In this document: piece after piece, positions 1-14,221 of the stretch | How the letters are laid out: each line of letters starts with the position of its first letter | Position numbering within the stretch: the first letter of the stretch is position 1 | From: Shewanella waksmanii ATCC BAA-643 | GTDB lineage: Bacteria > Pseudomonadota > Gammaproteobacteria > Enterobacterales > Shewanellaceae | Assembly (NCBI RefSeq): GCF_000518805.1 | Contig: NZ_JAEH01000043.1 | Span: forward strand, 1 to 46,594 | Direction of reading: 5' to 3' | Length of the DNA: 46,594 nucleotides | Translations under genes and position numbers: made by a program | Notes under the pieces: model-generated | What the model saw: the letters and a program-made list of their open reading frames with translations, nothing else | Told to the model about the DNA's origin: nothing | The model's database searches: none

Positions 1-16
1 GCTCCCCCTTAGCCAT
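1..16 (-). CDS. possible start of a gene downstream of recA (recX expected), cut by window edge
   Basis: An ATG lies on the minus strand 26 bases after the recA stop and opens a frame reading M-A-K-G-E before the window ends. In Shewanella and many other gammaproteobacteria the RecA modulator recX follows recA directly, so this is the expected place for it. Five codons cannot identify a protein, and no strong ribosome binding site is visible before the ATG. The assignment rests on gene order alone. Confidence 0.25.
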
Positions 17-42
17 GTATAACTATCTTAGTGACGGCTTGG

Positions 43-1104
43 TTAGAAAACCTCGCCAGTCTCCATATCGATATTTTCATCACCGGTAGCAGATTCAGCA
101 ACTGCTTCACCGCTGCTCAGTAACATGGCACGTAAAGCCGCTTCAATTTCAGCTGAAATCTCTGGATTTTCAATCAGGTATTTACCTGCATTGGCACGCC
201 CTTGACCGATTTTGCTACCTTTATAGCTGTACCAAGCACCGGCTTTCTCTACGAGTTTATGGGCTACGCCTAGGTCAACTAGCTCACCGGTACGGTTAAT
301 CCCTTCACCATATAAAATTTGGAACTCTGCTTGTTTAAATGGTGCAGCAATTTTGTTCTTAACCACTTTAACGCGGGTTTCATTACCAATCACTTCGTCG
401 CGATCTTTAATGGCACCGGTGCGGCGAATATCTAAACGGACTGAGGCATAAAACTTCAGTGCGTTACCGCCGGTTGTGGTTTCTGGGTTACCGAACATCA
501 CACCAATTTTCATACGAATTTGGTTAATGAAAATCAGCAAAGTATTTGACTGCTTGAGGTTACCAGCAAGCTTTCGCATTGCTTGGCTCATCATACGGGC
601 AGCAAGACCCATATGAGAATCACCAATCTCACCTTCAATTTCAGCTTTAGGGGTCAATGCCGCTACCGAGTCAACAATGATAACGTCGACGGCACCAGAG
701 CGGGTTAACGCATCACAAATCTCTAATGCTTGCTCACCGGTATCTGGCTGTGAACAAAGCAAGTTATCGATATCAACACCTAGCTTTTGCGCATAAATCG
801 GGTCTAATGCGTGCTCAGCATCGATAAAGGCACACACTTTACCTTCACGTTGAGCTGCTGCAATAACTTCTAGCGTTAATGTCGTTTTACCTGAAGATTC
901 TGGACCGTAAATCTCTACGATACGCCCCATTGGTAAACCACCTGCGCCCAAAGCAACGTCAAGAGAAAGTGAACCGGTAGAAATAGTTTCAACATCCATC
1001 GAGCGGTTTTCACCTAGCTTCATGATAGAGCCTTTACCAAACTGCTTCTCAATTTGGCCTAGTACCGCTGTCAGTGCTTTCTCTTTATTCGCATCAATAC
1101 TCAT
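43..1104 (-). CDS. recA: RecA recombinase
   Basis: RecA is the DNA strand-exchange ATPase of homologous recombination. It also acts as co-protease for LexA self-cleavage in the SOS response. The 353-residue protein has the family's usual length. Walker A (GPESSGKT) is at about residues 67-74, the Walker B aspartate lies in [12 protein letters not shown], and the DNA-binding loop region around [25 protein letters not shown] is intact but is described here only by position, about residues 193-218. The acidic C-terminal tail ([13 protein letters not shown]) is typical. The ATG is preceded by an AGAGGA ribosome binding site at good spacing. The gene sits alone behind its own SOS-controlled promoter, with mutS divergent upstream. 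Confidence 0.98.
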   Translation of the reverse strand: MSIDANKEKALTAVLGQIEKQFGKGSIMKLGENRSMDVETISTGSLSLDVALGAGGLPMGRIVEIYGPESSGKTTLTLEVIAAAQREGKVCAFIDAEHALDPIYAQKLGVDIDNLLCSQPDTGEQALEICDALTRSGAVDVIIVDSVAALTPKAEIEGEIGDSHMGLAARMMSQAMRKLAGNLKQSNTLLIFINQIRMKIGVMFGNPETTTGGNALKFYASVRLDIRRTGAIKDRDEVIGNETRVKVVKNKIAAPFKQAEFQILYGEGINRTGELVDLGVAHKLVEKAGAWYSYKGSKIGQGRANAGKYLIENPEISAEIEAALRAMLLSSGEAVAESATGDENIDMETGEVF

Positions 1105-1193
1105 AGGTTTTCCTCTTAATCACAGCCTTTGCTGTGCGAACTGTGTGGTGCTGAGCTGGCGTTTGTCTCGCTAGCAGCCTCAATATGCAAACT

Positions 1194-1221
1194 AGTATAC
1201 TGTACAATCATACAGTATCAA
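1194..1221 (-). promoter_or_regulatory. recA promoter with LexA (SOS) box between -35 and -10
   Basis: On the minus strand TTGATA (1216-1221) and TATACT (1194-1199) form a sigma-70 promoter with 16-base spacing. The spacer is exactly a 16-base LexA operator of the form CTG-N10-CAG (1200-1215). The E. coli recA promoter has the same nested layout. LexA bound here would block RNA polymerase directly. The rest of the 306-base recA-mutS gap must also hold the mutS promoter, for which I see no convincing hexamers; a minus-strand open frame there (1192-1434) looks like chance. Confidence 0.93.
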
Positions 1222-1410
1222 GTACTGTTGATGATTATTTTTTATCTGCTGGTGAATTTGGCTTTGCTCAATGGCTAAGCGACGGAATCGTTTCGCGGGT
1301 ATTTTTTTATTAATTAGCCGCCATCGACAGCTAATCCTTGCTAATATTGGCAACATATTTTGTGTCGCCAGTCGACGACCTAGTGACAATCGCGGTAGGA
1401 ACGGTTCAGA

Positions 1411-3975
1411 GTGAATAAAGCAACAACTCAACATTTAGAAAAACACACACCCATGATGCGTCAGTATCTGACCTTAAAAGCAGAAACTCCCGATATGCTT
1501 TTATTCTATCGGATGGGTGATTTTTATGAGTTATTTTATGACGATGCCAAACTGGCATCTGAATTATTAGGCATTTCACTTACCGCCCGCGGCAAAAGTG
1601 GCGGAGACCCCATTCCGATGGCTGGTATCCCCTACCATGCTGTTGAGGGCTACTTAGCAAAATTGGTTCAGCTGCGTGTCTCGGTTGCAATTTGCGAGCA
1701 GATTGGCGATCCGGCCACCTCTAAAGGACCGGTAGAGCGCAAAGTTGTCCGAATAGTGACCCCTGGTACATTGACTGATGAAGCGCTATTACAAGAGCGT
1801 CAAGACAACTTGCTCGCTGCGGTTTATCACGGTAAGACAGGGTTTGGATATGCCACCTTAGATATCTCATCAGGCCGGTTTATCGTTACCGAACTTGATA
1901 CTTCTGAAGCATTAGAAGCAGAACTACAACGCACCAATCCAGCAGAGCTACTGTATAGCGAAGACTTTAGTGAGATGGCGTTAATCAACCGCTTTAGTGG
2001 TAAACGCCGCCGCCCCGAATGGGAGTTTGATTTTGATACCTGTCAGCAACTGCTGCTCGACCAATTTGGCACCAAGGACTTATATGGCTTTGGACTGGGT
2101 GAAGTGCGTTTATCGATTCAGGCTGCAGGTTGTTTAGTTCAATATGTGAAAGATACCCAGCGCACCGCGCTACCGCATATCAACTCGATCAGCCGCTTTG
2201 ATCAGTACGACAGCATTATTTTGGATGCCGCGACCCGTAAAAACCTTGAGCTGACCTGTAACCTGCAAGGCGGCAGTAGCAATACTTTATCTGCCGTTCT
2301 AGATAATACCACCACTGCGATGGGCAGCCGCATGCTGCAACGTTGGATACATGAACCGCTACGCGACCACAACGTACTTCGCGCCCGCCACGATGCTGTC
2401 GATGAGCTGTTGAACTCTGGGTTATTTAGCGATCTTTCTGAGCAACTAAAGCAACTCGGAGATGTTGAGCGGATCACTGCTCGCTTGGCTCTGCGCAGCG
2501 CGCGACCACGTGATTTCGCTCGTTTACGTCAAGCATTAGGGGCACTACCGCAGCTCCAAACGACCTTAGGTCAATGCCAAAGTGATCACTTGCAAAAGCT
2601 TGCAAGCTTATTGGGTGAATTCCCCGAAGAGCATGCACTGCTATGCCGAGCTATCGTTGATAATCCACCTATGTTGATCCGTGATGGCGGTGTTTTGAAG
2701 CCAGGCTATGATGCCCAGCTTGATCAATGGCGTGATTTAAGTCAGGGCGCCACTGACTATTTAGATGAATTGGAAGCCAGAGAAAAAGCCGCAACCGGCG
2801 CTTCAACCCTCAAAGTCGGCTACAACCGAGTACACGGCTACTATATTGAGGTCAGCCGGCGTGAGTCTGATTTGGTGCCTATGAGCTATCAGCGCAGGCA
2901 AACACTCAAAAATACTGAGCGTTACATCGTTGCTGAACTTAAAGAACATGAAGAAAAGGTGTTATCCAGTCAAGGTAAAGCGCTGGCGCTAGAGAAGCAG
3001 CTTTGGGAAGCTTTGTTCGATCAGATATTACCCAAGTTAGCGCAACTGCAACAGTTTGGCCGCGCCGCAGCAGAGCTTGATGTAATTTGTAATTTTGCAG
3101 AACGGGCAGAGAGCTTAGGCTACCGTCGTCCTGAACTGGTTGCCGAAATTGGTATTGATATCGAAGCGGGCCGCCACCCTGTTGTCGAACAAGTGAGTCA
3201 AACGCCTTTTATCGCTAACCCAGTTGGTTTATCACCGCAAAAAAGTATGTTGGTGGTCACCGGCCCTAACATGGGCGGTAAATCAACTTACATGCGCCAA
3301 GTCGCGCTGATCACCTTGATGACCCATATTGGTAGCTTTGTTCCAGCCCAAAAAGCCACGATTGGCCCCATTGATCGTATCTTTACCCGTATTGGCGCTG
3401 CCGATGATCTCGCATCGGGACGCTCAACCTTCATGGTTGAAATGACAGAAACCGCTAACATTCTGCACAATGCCACCCCTGAAAGTTTGGTGCTAATGGA
3501 TGAAATAGGCCGAGGTACCTCCACCTATGATGGATTGTCATTAGCTTGGTCTGCGGCAGAACATTTAGCCACCAAACTAAAATCGCTCACGTTATTTGCA
3601 ACTCACTACTTCGAATTGACCCAACTACCTGAGCAGATAGCGAACATTGCTAATGTACATTTGGATGCGATTGAGCATGGTGACACCATTGTATTTATGC
3701 ACGCGGTACAATCTGGCGCAGCGAGTAAGAGTTATGGTTTGCAAGTGGCCGCTTTGGCTGGCGTACCCAATAATGTAGTTAAAGCCGCAAAGCAAAAACT
3801 CGCACACTTGGAAAGTCGCGATCATCAAGCACTTGAAGCGCATATCCAACCAGTACTGGATTTCCAGGCACCCGAAACCTCTGCCGCATTGGATAAGCTA
3901 GATAGCATCAACCCCGATGATTTCTCACCTCGCCAAGCGCTTGAACTTCTCTATCAATTGAAGAAAAACAGGTAA
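1411..3975 (+). CDS. mutS: DNA mismatch repair protein MutS
   Basis: MutS binds base mismatches and small loops as a dimer and recruits MutL. The 854-residue protein has the complete family architecture. The mismatch-wedging Phe-x-Glu motif is F38-Y-E40, followed by connector, core and clamp domains. The C-terminal ABC-type ATPase has Walker [10 protein letters not shown] from residue 618 and Walker [16 protein letters not shown] short helix-turn-helix and dimerisation tail ends the protein. The GTG start is chosen because AGGA lies about 10 bases upstream and because the protein aligns with other MutS proteins only from the LEKHTPMM region onward. The gene diverges from recA and converges on rpoS. 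Confidence 0.97.
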   Translation: MNKATTQHLEKHTPMMRQYLTLKAETPDMLLFYRMGDFYELFYDDAKLASELLGISLTARGKSGGDPIPMAGIPYHAVEGYLAKLVQLRVSVAICEQIGDPATSKGPVERKVVRIVTPGTLTDEALLQERQDNLLAAVYHGKTGFGYATLDISSGRFIVTELDTSEALEAELQRTNPAELLYSEDFSEMALINRFSGKRRRPEWEFDFDTCQQLLLDQFGTKDLYGFGLGEVRLSIQAAGCLVQYVKDTQRTALPHINSISRFDQYDSIILDAATRKNLELTCNLQGGSSNTLSAVLDNTTTAMGSRMLQRWIHEPLRDHNVLRARHDAVDELLNSGLFSDLSEQLKQLGDVERITARLALRSARPRDFARLRQALGALPQLQTTLGQCQSDHLQKLASLLGEFPEEHALLCRAIVDNPPMLIRDGGVLKPGYDAQLDQWRDLSQGATDYLDELEAREKAATGASTLKVGYNRVHGYYIEVSRRESDLVPMSYQRRQTLKNTERYIVAELKEHEEKVLSSQGKALALEKQLWEALFDQILPKLAQLQQFGRAAAELDVICNFAERAESLGYRRPELVAEIGIDIEAGRHPVVEQVSQTPFIANPVGLSPQKSMLVVTGPNMGGKSTYMRQVALITLMTHIGSFVPAQKATIGPIDRIFTRIGAADDLASGRSTFMVEMTETANILHNATPESLVLMDEIGRGTSTYDGLSLAWSAAEHLATKLKSLTLFATHYFELTQLPEQIANIANVHLDAIEHGDTIVFMHAVQSGAASKSYGLQVAALAGVPNNVVKAAKQKLAHLESRDHQALEAHIQPVLDFQAPETSAALDKLDSINPDDFSPRQALELLYQLKKNR

Positions 3976-3992
3976 CTCGATATAAAGCATAA

Positions 3993-4020
3993 AAAAAGCG
4001 CACTATTAAGTGCGCTTTTT
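3993..4020. terminator. bidirectional terminator between convergent mutS and rpoS
   Basis: A perfect 12-base stem (AAAAAGCGCACT / AGTGCGCTTTTT) with a 4-base loop lies 17 bases after the mutS stop. It has an A-run on one side and a T-run on the other, so it can serve mutS on the plus strand and rpoS on the minus strand. Confidence 0.88.
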
Positions 4021-4108
4021 ATCATCTGTCAATGGTTTGCCAAATACTTGAATGCTGGACAAGATACTCACCAAAAACAGATGTTTTACCCTGTGTAGGC
4101 CTAAGCCA

Positions 4109-5080
4109 TTACATTTTAAAAATTGCTTCTACTGACAGTCCTTGTGCTCCTAACAAATCTTTCAGTCGCTTTAATGCTTCCACTTGGATCTGTCTAACAC
4201 GTTCGCGGGTCAAACCAATCTCTTTACCCACATTTTCTAATGTCGAAGGCTCGTAACCTAATAAGCCAAATCGGCGCGCTAGCACTTCTCTTTGCTTACT
4301 ATTAAGTTCATCTAACCAACGTACTACTGACTTAGACATGTCTTCATCTTGTACTTTATAATCTGGTCCTACACTATCATCGTCCGCTAATACATCGAGC
4401 AAGGCTTTATCATTGTCGCCACCTAAGGGGGTATCGACAGAAGTAATACGCTCGTTAAGCTTAAGCATTCTGCTTACATCACTGCTGGGCAAATCAAGTT
4501 TCTCAGCAATCTCTTCCGCTGTTGGCTCATGGTCCAATTTATGCGCCAGTTCGCGGGCCGTTCTGAGGTAAACATTGAGTTCTTTGACCACATGGATTGG
4601 CAGTCGAATAGTGCGAGTTTGATTCATGATTGCCCGTTCAATAGTTTGACGGATCCACCATGTTGCATAGGTCGAAAAACGAAATCCGCGTTCTGGATCG
4701 AACTTTTCTACGGCACGAATTAAGCCTAAATTACCTTCTTCAATAAGGTCGAGTAATGCTAATCCACGATTGTTATATCGGCGCGCTATTTTAACAACGA
4801 GTCTGAGGTTACTTTCAATCATGCGATTGCGGGACTTTTCACAGCCTTTGAGGGACTTACGCGAAAAATAAACTTCTTCTTCTGCACTAAGAAGTGGGGA
4901 AAAACCTATTTCGCTTAGATACAGCTGAGTGGCATCTAAGTTTTTTTGCATATCATCTTGAACTTGTGCTTCTAATTCTGATTCCTTGCCTGCCTCCTTG
5001 GTTTTAGATTCAACTTCCGACTCGTTCTTCGACAAGTCGACTAAGGGCTCCGCTACTGCGGTTGATGTTTTACGACCCAT
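4109..5080 (-). CDS. rpoS: RNA polymerase sigma factor RpoS (sigma-38)
   Basis: RpoS is the stationary-phase and general stress sigma factor. Region 1.2 ([21 protein letters not shown]), region 2 with the -10 recognition helix ([18 protein letters not shown]), region 3 and the region 4.2 helix-turn-helix ([17 protein letters not shown]) follow in order. At 323 residues it is close to the E. coli protein. The ATG reading MGRKTSTAV is chosen because GGGAG (5089-5093) sits 8 bases upstream; an in-frame TTG five codons earlier has no such site. The gene follows nlpD by 80 bases. In E. coli the main rpoS promoter lies inside nlpD, and that is likely here too. Confidence 0.96.
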   Translation of the reverse strand: MGRKTSTAVAEPLVDLSKNESEVESKTKEAGKESELEAQVQDDMQKNLDATQLYLSEIGFSPLLSAEEEVYFSRKSLKGCEKSRNRMIESNLRLVVKIARRYNNRGLALLDLIEEGNLGLIRAVEKFDPERGFRFSTYATWWIRQTIERAIMNQTRTIRLPIHVVKELNVYLRTARELAHKLDHEPTAEEIAEKLDLPSSDVSRMLKLNERITSVDTPLGGDNDKALLDVLADDDSVGPDYKVQDEDMSKSVVRWLDELNSKQREVLARRFGLLGYEPSTLENVGKEIGLTRERVRQIQVEALKRLKDLLGAQGLSVEAIFKM

Positions 5081-5160
5081 AATATGATCTCCCAAATTTT
5101 AAATACGCTAAATTACTGCACTTTCTTATCCTCCAATTGCCAATGCGGCACCCAAACTAA

Positions 5161-6075
5161 TTATTGCTTGGGTAAATATTTAAGTGGGTCAACAGACTTT
5201 CCATGGTATCGAATTTCAAAATGTAACATGACTCGATTGGCACCTGTTTGGCCCATTTTTGCTACCGTTTGTCCAACGGTTACATACTGTTTTTCTTTCA
5301 CTAAAATCTGATCTGCATGTGCATATGCACTTAAGTAATCATCACTGTGCTTAATAATGACTAAATTGCCATAACCACGTAGCGCGTTACCTGCATATAC
5401 CACTCTGCCATCTGCAGCTGCTTTAATGATATCGCCTCTAGAGCCAGCGATTTTAATACCTTTATTGCCTTGCTCTGTCGCAGAAAAACGTCCGATCAAT
5501 TTGCCATTCACCGGCCAATGCCATTTATACACTTTATTTGGTAATGTCGACTTTGGCTTGTGAATAATCTGGTTAACATTTTGTTGACCAGTTGTTACAG
5601 AGTACGCAGAGTTTTTGTTTGAATCAAGCGATTTTTCAGTTTTTTGTGCTGCACTATTTTGGGGCGTTGATTTTGCAGTAACTTGCTGTTTTTGTGCCGT
5701 ATTTGAAGATTTCTGTGCAACTTTTGTATTACTTTTACTGCTGGTTTGGCTCTTTGGTTTATTTGTAACGCTAGATGTCGTATTAAGGCTTAATACCTGT
5801 CCAGGGTAGATGGTATAAGGCTTCTTAAGGTTGTTCTTGCGCGCCACATCAACAAAATCTTTGTTGGCGGCCCAAGCGATAGAATAAAGAGTATCTCCCT
5901 TACGCACCTGATATTGGCTTGAAGTTAAGCCACCACGTGAATATGACTTTTTAACCGGCGTTGTGACAGACACAACCGGTGCAGGGCGATCAGACTGAAA
6001 GCTACAACCCGCTAGCGTAAAGCAACATGCCGCTATAATTGTACCGTATTGTAATAAACCCAAGCGCAACCACAT
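5161..6075 (-). CDS. nlpD: murein hydrolase activator NlpD (LysM / LytM lipoprotein)
   Basis: NlpD is an outer-membrane lipoprotein that activates the cell-separation amidase AmiC in enterobacteria. A signal peptide ends in a lipobox LAGC with the lipidated Cys at residue 24. A LysM peptidoglycan-binding domain follows (VRKGDTLYSIAWAANKD to PGQVLSL). A low-complexity Ser/Thr/Gln/Lys linker then leads to a C-terminal LytM/M23 domain. The first zinc-ligand motif of active M23 peptidases (H-x3-D) is missing: the region reads NKGIKIAG. This fits a regulator rather than an enzyme. The start is ATG next to a GTG; AGAAG lies just upstream. It belongs to the surE-pcm-nlpD-rpoS cluster. Confidence 0.94.
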   Translation of the reverse strand: MWLRLGLLQYGTIIAACCFTLAGCSFQSDRPAPVVSVTTPVKKSYSRGGLTSSQYQVRKGDTLYSIAWAANKDFVDVARKNNLKKPYTIYPGQVLSLNTTSSVTNKPKSQTSSKSNTKVAQKSSNTAQKQQVTAKSTPQNSAAQKTEKSLDSNKNSAYSVTTGQQNVNQIIHKPKSTLPNKVYKWHWPVNGKLIGRFSATEQGNKGIKIAGSRGDIIKAAADGRVVYAGNALRGYGNLVIIKHSDDYLSAYAHADQILVKEKQYVTVGQTVAKMGQTGANRVMLHFEIRYHGKSVDPLKYLPKQ

Positions 6076-6124
6076 CACCTCTTCTGCTAATCGACCTATC
6101 CAACCACTGCTATCAGCTCAGTGC

Positions 6125-6760
6125 TTAGGCTAAGTCACCATTGACTAACGGCACAAAATTTACCATCTCAATAGTTTCTGACAAAAATTGCCCTTGCTGG
6201 CGCGTTACTTTTAATAACTGCTGCGTTTGCTCACCAACAGGGATAATCAAAATACCGCCCTCGGCCAGCTGCTCTAATAAAGCTTGCGGGATCTGGCTCG
6301 CTGCCGCTGTAACCATAATGGCATCAAAAGGCCCTTTATTAGCCCAGCCGCGCCAACCATCACCATACTTAAATGACACATTATGTAAATCAAGTCGCTT
6401 CAGACGTTGTCGAGCCTGAATTTGCAGCGCCTTTATTCGCTCAACAGTGCATAACTGATCAACCAGCTGCGCTAGAATCGCTGCTTGGTAGCCAGAGCCA
6501 GTGCCAATTTCCAACACCTTTTTAGGACGCTGTTCAAGCAATAGCTCTGTCATTCTCGCCACGATATAGGGCTGAGAAATCGTCTGTCCTTGGCCAATTG
6601 GCAATGCTGTGTTTTCATAGGCCTTATGCCCAAGTGCCGCATCTAAAAATAGCTCTCTTGGGGTATGTGCCACCGCATTCAAAACAGCCTGACTTTGAAT
6701 ACCAGCATCCCCAAGACGTTTTGCTAAGTTAATTGCCGATGCAGTTGCTACACCATTCAT
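6125..6760 (-). CDS. pcm: protein-L-isoaspartate O-methyltransferase
   Basis: Pcm repairs age-damaged proteins by methylating L-isoaspartyl residues with S-adenosylmethionine in the cytoplasm. The 211-residue protein has the family's length. The SAM-binding motif [15 protein letters not shown] and the substrate-side motif around [17 protein letters not shown] are present, as is the C-terminal FVPLV segment. Its ATG overlaps the surE stop by four bases (ATGA), which suggests translational coupling. The surE-pcm pairing upstream of nlpD-rpoS is conserved in gammaproteobacteria and places it among stationary-phase survival genes. Confidence 0.96.
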   Translation of the reverse strand: MNGVATASAINLAKRLGDAGIQSQAVLNAVAHTPRELFLDAALGHKAYENTALPIGQGQTISQPYIVARMTELLLEQRPKKVLEIGTGSGYQAAILAQLVDQLCTVERIKALQIQARQRLKRLDLHNVSFKYGDGWRGWANKGPFDAIMVTAAASQIPQALLEQLAEGGILIIPVGEQTQQLLKVTRQQGQFLSETIEMVNFVPLVNGDLA

Positions 6761-7506
6761 AGTTTATCTATCCATTGCTGCATTTTTTTGATCTGCTCAA
6801 ATGCGGTTAAATCGACGGTTAAAGGGGTGATTGAAACATACCCATTGGCGACCGCATAAAAGTCGGTTCCTTCGCTGGCATCTTGCTCTTCACCGGGGGG
6901 GCCTAGCCAGAAAATCTCTTTACCTGCTGGGTCTGTTGTTCGCACCATACCTTCTGCCCGATGCCTGGCACCTAGACGCGTAATTTGCACGCCTTTTATC
7001 TCGCTCAATGGCAGATCAGGTACGTTAACGTTCAAAATTTGGTCTTGCGCTATTGGTTGCTCTATTAGCTTTTTAACTATTTTACAGGCGTAGTGGGCAG
7101 CCGTATCGTAGTGTTGCAACTGTTTACCCACCAATGACACAGCCATTGCTGGTAAACCTAAAAAGCGCCCTTCCATGGCGGCGGCGACCGTACCCGAATA
7201 CAAGGTATCATCGCCCATATTGGCACCGGCATTAATACCAGACACCACCATATCAGGCTCGTGCTCATACAGCTCTCTAATCGCTAAATGAACACAGTCT
7301 GTCGGTGTACCGCTGACAGCCACAAAACCGTTTTCTAACGTATTAATTCTTAAAGGGTTAGTCAAGGTTAGCGAATTACTCGCGCCAGAGCAATTTCGAT
7401 CTGGTCCAACGGTCATCACTTCAAATTCATTTGCAAGCGCATGAGAAAGCGCCACAATGCCTGGTGCCGTCACGCCATCATCATTGCTAACCAAGATTTT
7501 AATCAT
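6757..7506 (-). CDS. surE: 5'/3'-nucleotidase SurE
   Basis: SurE is a metal-dependent phosphatase acting on nucleoside monophosphates and is linked to stationary-phase survival. The N-terminal metal-binding acidic motif [10 protein letters not shown] (D8, D9), the conserved GTPTDCV segment and the [22 protein letters not shown] loop are all visible. The length of 249 residues is typical. The start overlaps the truD stop by 8 bases and the end overlaps the pcm start by 4, so truD, surE and pcm are probably translated from one message. Confidence 0.97.
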   Translation of the reverse strand: MIKILVSNDDGVTAPGIVALSHALANEFEVMTVGPDRNCSGASNSLTLTNPLRINTLENGFVAVSGTPTDCVHLAIRELYEHEPDMVVSGINAGANMGDDTLYSGTVAAAMEGRFLGLPAMAVSLVGKQLQHYDTAAHYACKIVKKLIEQPIAQDQILNVNVPDLPLSEIKGVQITRLGARHRAEGMVRTTDPAGKEIFWLGPPGEEQDASEGTDFYAVANGYVSITPLTVDLTAFEQIKKMQQWIDKL

Positions 7507-8563
7507 TTTTTTGCTCTAATTGCTGTTGTTGTCTTAAGGCATATTCGCGGGCATTGACGTCTTCATAAACGGCGACTTCGCGCAGTACCGAGGTAGCAAA
7601 ACATCCCGCTGGTAGGGCAAACTTTATCACCACAGTGTCATCACTGACTTGGTAACTCAGTTGTTCTGGCTGCAACAGCAATGCACGGCGCTCTTGATCT
7701 AGGCCTGCCTTTTCTAAACCGATACAGTCATCATTAAAGGGCTCGGCAACTTGGGCTTCAAACTGGGCTGCATCGCCTTGTGCTAAGGCGCTACCGCGTC
7801 CCCACAGCGGGCAAGATAAGACGATATCCCTACGCTGCAATCGCTCGACTAAGGTGTCATCCCATTGCTCTGCAACAAAATAGCTACGCGTGCCAGCTAA
7901 CATCACGCAATCACCGGTCAGTGTGTCTGTACCGTGGGAGGCAATGCGCGCGGCAACATGTTGATTAAACAGATTTGAGCGTACCGCCGATAAATAAAAG
8001 CTACGCTTATTGCGGTCTTTCACCCGTTTACCACTTAGCATTTGTCGGCCGAATACCAAATTTTTGCCATTGTGACCAAAACGCTGCTCGCCAAAATAGT
8101 TTGGCACACCATGCTGTTTAATTAACTCTAGTCGTGCCACCACAGCCTGTGGGTCACTGACTTTTCGCAAGGTAATAGTAAAGCGGTTACCAGAAAGCGC
8201 ACCTGTACGCAGCTTCTTGATGTGGCGGCCACTGCTAAGCACAGTAATCTGCTCACTATTGAGCTGCTGCCAATCCGGGGTTTCTTTACCCGGGATTCGC
8301 ACACCAAACCACTGCTCGGTAATGGCATTTTTATCTTTTTGCCCTGCGACGGTAACCTCTTTAGGGTGTACACCTGCAAAGCTCGATATTTTCTTCGCCA
8401 CATCCGCTGTATTGAGTCCATCCTTACGAATATGAATTAAATGATGCTCCCCTTCACCAGAAGGCAAAAAGGGTAATATTTCTTGTACTAGAAGATCAGC
8501 GTTACTGGTGCGAATATCAGCGGTAGCGCTAGGCTCACCATGTAGGTAGGCTAAATCTGTCAT
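7499..8563 (-). CDS. truD: tRNA pseudouridine(13) synthase TruD
   Basis: TruD converts uridine 13 of tRNA(Glu) to pseudouridine. The catalytic aspartate lies in the motif [17 protein letters not shown], about residue 77. The later motif [15 protein letters not shown] and the TRUD insertion domain follow. The ATG reading MTDLAYLHG is chosen because AAAGGA (8571-8576) lies 7 bases before it; a start six codons earlier would put that site inside the gene. With this start the gene has 354 residues and is separated from ispF by 4 bases rather than overlapping it. Confidence 0.95.
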   Translation of the reverse strand: MTDLAYLHGEPSATADIRTSNADLLVQEILPFLPSGEGEHHLIHIRKDGLNTADVAKKISSFAGVHPKEVTVAGQKDKNAITEQWFGVRIPGKETPDWQQLNSEQITVLSSGRHIKKLRTGALSGNRFTITLRKVSDPQAVVARLELIKQHGVPNYFGEQRFGHNGKNLVFGRQMLSGKRVKDRNKRSFYLSAVRSNLFNQHVAARIASHGTDTLTGDCVMLAGTRSYFVAEQWDDTLVERLQRRDIVLSCPLWGRGSALAQGDAAQFEAQVAEPFNDDCIGLEKAGLDQERRALLLQPEQLSYQVSDDTVVIKFALPAGCFATSVLREVAVYEDVNAREYALRQQQQLEQKND

Positions 8564-8567
8564 CAAA

Positions 8568-9050
8568 TTATCCTTTGGCAACCATCAGCACTACGGCTTC
8601 AACCGCAATCCCTTCTTTACGACCAGTAAAACCGAGTTTTTCTGTTGTGGTCGCTTTAACATTGATTTGCGCTAACGTTGCTTGCAAATCATCAGCCAGA
8701 ACAGCACGAATTGCATCGATATGAGGCAGCATTTTTGGTGCTTGTGCTATCACAGTGACATCAAGATTGCCGACAACAAAGCCCTGCTGTTGTGCCAATT
8801 GGTAGCAGTGGCGCAATAATACTCGGCTGTCTGCGCCCTTAAAATCAGGATCAGTATCAGGAAAGTGCTTGCCGATATCCCCCAAAGCCATTGCCCCTAA
8901 TATCGCATCGCTAATCGCATGCAATACCACATCACCATCAGAATGGGCAATTAATCCAGTCTCATAAGGGACTTCTACACCACCTAGAATAAGCGGCAGT
9001 TCTCCACCAAATTTGTGGACGTCAAAACCATGGCCAATTCGAATATTCAT
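8568..9050 (-). CDS. ispF: 2-C-methyl-D-erythritol 2,4-cyclodiphosphate synthase
   Basis: IspF forms the cyclic diphosphate intermediate of the non-mevalonate (MEP) isoprenoid pathway. The metal-binding motif GHGFDVHKF supplies Asp8 and His10. The conserved [20 protein letters not shown] segment and the C-terminal [14 protein letters not shown] segment are present. The length of 160 residues is typical. It follows ispD by 27 bases, so the two enzymes, which act two steps apart in the same pathway, are likely co-expressed; the intervening enzyme IspE is not encoded here. Confidence 0.98.
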   Translation of the reverse strand: MNIRIGHGFDVHKFGGELPLILGGVEVPYETGLIAHSDGDVVLHAISDAILGAMALGDIGKHFPDTDPDFKGADSRVLLRHCYQLAQQQGFVVGNLDVTVIAQAPKMLPHIDAIRAVLADDLQATLAQINVKATTTEKLGFTGRKEGIAVEAVVLMVAKG

Positions 9051-9077
9051 TGATTACTTTCTCTAAGTGGATGTGAA

Positions 9078-9776
9078 TTAAGTAGACTGCCGAGCACTAA
9101 GAAACAGCTCAGCCAAACGCAGATCATCAGGGTGAGTGACTTTAATATTATCAGCGCGGCCCGTCACCATGCCGGGATTGACTCCTGCATGCTCCATAGC
9201 AGAAGCTTCGTCGGTGATTTGTAGCCCAGCGGCCAGTCCCTGACGTAAATGCTTCGCGAGCTGCTGCGCGGGGAAAAACTGAGGTGTCAGCGCATGCCAT
9301 AAACTTTGACGGTCGACGGTAGCGCAAATGGTGCCATTGCCATTAGTGCGTTTCATGGTGTCACGCACGGGGGCGCCTAGAATCGCACCTTGTGGGTACA
9401 TGCTTTGTGAAGCAATTAATTTATCAATATCACTGTGGGTTAAACAGGGCCGCGCTGCATCATGAACCAGCGCCCACGCATTGGGGTCGCACATGGCTAA
9501 TGCCGCCAGTACCGAGTCTGCACGCTCTTTACCACCCAAGGTTGTGCGCAGCTTAGCATGGGACGCTTGAGTCAATTGGCAAAAAAATTGGTCATCAGGG
9601 TTTAGCGCAACAATCACTTGTGCAATTTGCGGATGCGATAATAAACAATCAAGCGTATGGGCCAATATTGGTTGGCCATTGAGCGGCAAGTATTGCTTGG
9701 GAATGTCGGCACCCATACGGCTGCCAATACCGGCTGCCGGCACGATAGCCACAACCTTAGTGTCAACTGAGTTCAT
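9078..9776 (-). CDS. ispD: 2-C-methyl-D-erythritol 4-phosphate cytidylyltransferase
   Basis: IspD transfers CMP from CTP to methylerythritol phosphate in the MEP pathway. The N-terminal nucleotide-binding signature PAAGIGSRMGADIPKQYLPL, the VHDAARPC motif and the C-terminal TDEASAMEHAG and IKVTHPDDL motifs are intact. The protein has 232 residues. It sits between ftsB and ispF on the same strand with short gaps, the usual order ftsB-ispD-ispF in gammaproteobacteria. Confidence 0.97.
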   Translation of the reverse strand: MNSVDTKVVAIVPAAGIGSRMGADIPKQYLPLNGQPILAHTLDCLLSHPQIAQVIVALNPDDQFFCQLTQASHAKLRTTLGGKERADSVLAALAMCDPNAWALVHDAARPCLTHSDIDKLIASQSMYPQGAILGAPVRDTMKRTNGNGTICATVDRQSLWHALTPQFFPAQQLAKHLRQGLAAGLQITDEASAMEHAGVNPGMVTGRADNIKVTHPDDLRLAELFLSARQST

Positions 9777-9809
9777 CTGTCATGCTCGTGATTAACTAGA
9801 GTGGAAAGA

Positions 9810-10112
9810 TTATTCATTAGCATCGGAAAGATCCCGTTGCTGGCCGCCCACAACTCTAAAAAAGGTTTCACCTTGTTTCACCATGCCGAGCTCATTCCTT
9901 GCTCGCTCTTCAAGGGCCTCAGTACCACTACGCAGGTCGCTTATTTCCTCTTTCAGAACCTGATTGCGTTCAACCAGCTTGGCATTACTCGCTTGCTGCA
10001 AAGTAATTTGTTCCTGTAAGTGAAAAGTTTCTGGCAAGCTATTACCACCGAACCAGAGTCGGTATTGTAACAAACCCAAAAGTAGCACCAGCAATACAAG
10101 CACGCGTTTCAT
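9810..10112 (-). CDS. ftsB: cell division protein FtsB
   Basis: FtsB is a small bitopic protein that joins FtsL and FtsQ in the divisome. It has a single N-terminal membrane helix (VLVLLVLLLGLLQYRLWFG, residues 4-22) followed by a coiled coil (about residues 30-70) and the conserved ERARNELGMVKQGETFF segment. The 100-residue length is right for the family. It leads the ispD-ispF-truD-surE-pcm string and is separated from eno by a terminator, so it probably has its own promoter within the 105-base gap. Confidence 0.95.
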   Translation of the reverse strand: MKRVLVLLVLLLGLLQYRLWFGGNSLPETFHLQEQITLQQASNAKLVERNQVLKEEISDLRSGTEALEERARNELGMVKQGETFFRVVGGQQRDLSDANE

Positions 10113-10164
10113 CGGTAGGTAGACAGATCCGCAGGTGAAAAATTAATAGCTAAGATATTACAAC

Positions 10165-10194
10165 AAAAAAGGCCACCAAGTGGCGGCCTTTTTT
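10165..10194 (-). terminator. terminator of eno
   Basis: The arms AAAAAAGGCC and GGCCTTTTTT enclose a shorter inner stem (CC / GG with one mismatched pair). On the minus strand the hairpin comes about 24 bases after the eno stop and ends in a T-run. It separates eno from ftsB. Confidence 0.8.
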
Positions 10195-10217
10195 ACTTAA
10201 ATCAGCAAATCATTCGA

Positions 10218-11567
<1,350 letters not shown>

Positions 11568-11605
11568 CTAAAATAGGTGCAGCAGAATTTACACGCTGAA
11601 AACAA

Positions 11606-11636
11606 AAAACCGCCTCCGAATAACGGAAGCGGTTTT
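11606..11636 (-). terminator. terminator of pyrG
   Basis: A 13-base stem with one mismatch (AAAACCGCCTCCG / CGGAAGCGGTTTT) and a 5-base loop lies 10 bases past the pyrG stop on the minus strand and is followed by a T-run. The eno promoter must lie in the remaining 86 bases before eno. Confidence 0.85.
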
Positions 11637-11646
11637 GCTGATTAAG

Positions 11647-14191
<2,545 letters not shown>

Positions 14192-14221
14192 ACACGCGCT
14201 CCTTTTTCATAACCTTAACCA

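Noticed and set aside
1192..1434. 80-residue minus-strand open frame between recA and mutS
   Set aside because: It overlaps the recA promoter and the mutS start, lacks a ribosome binding site and shows no recognisable protein features; it looks like chance.
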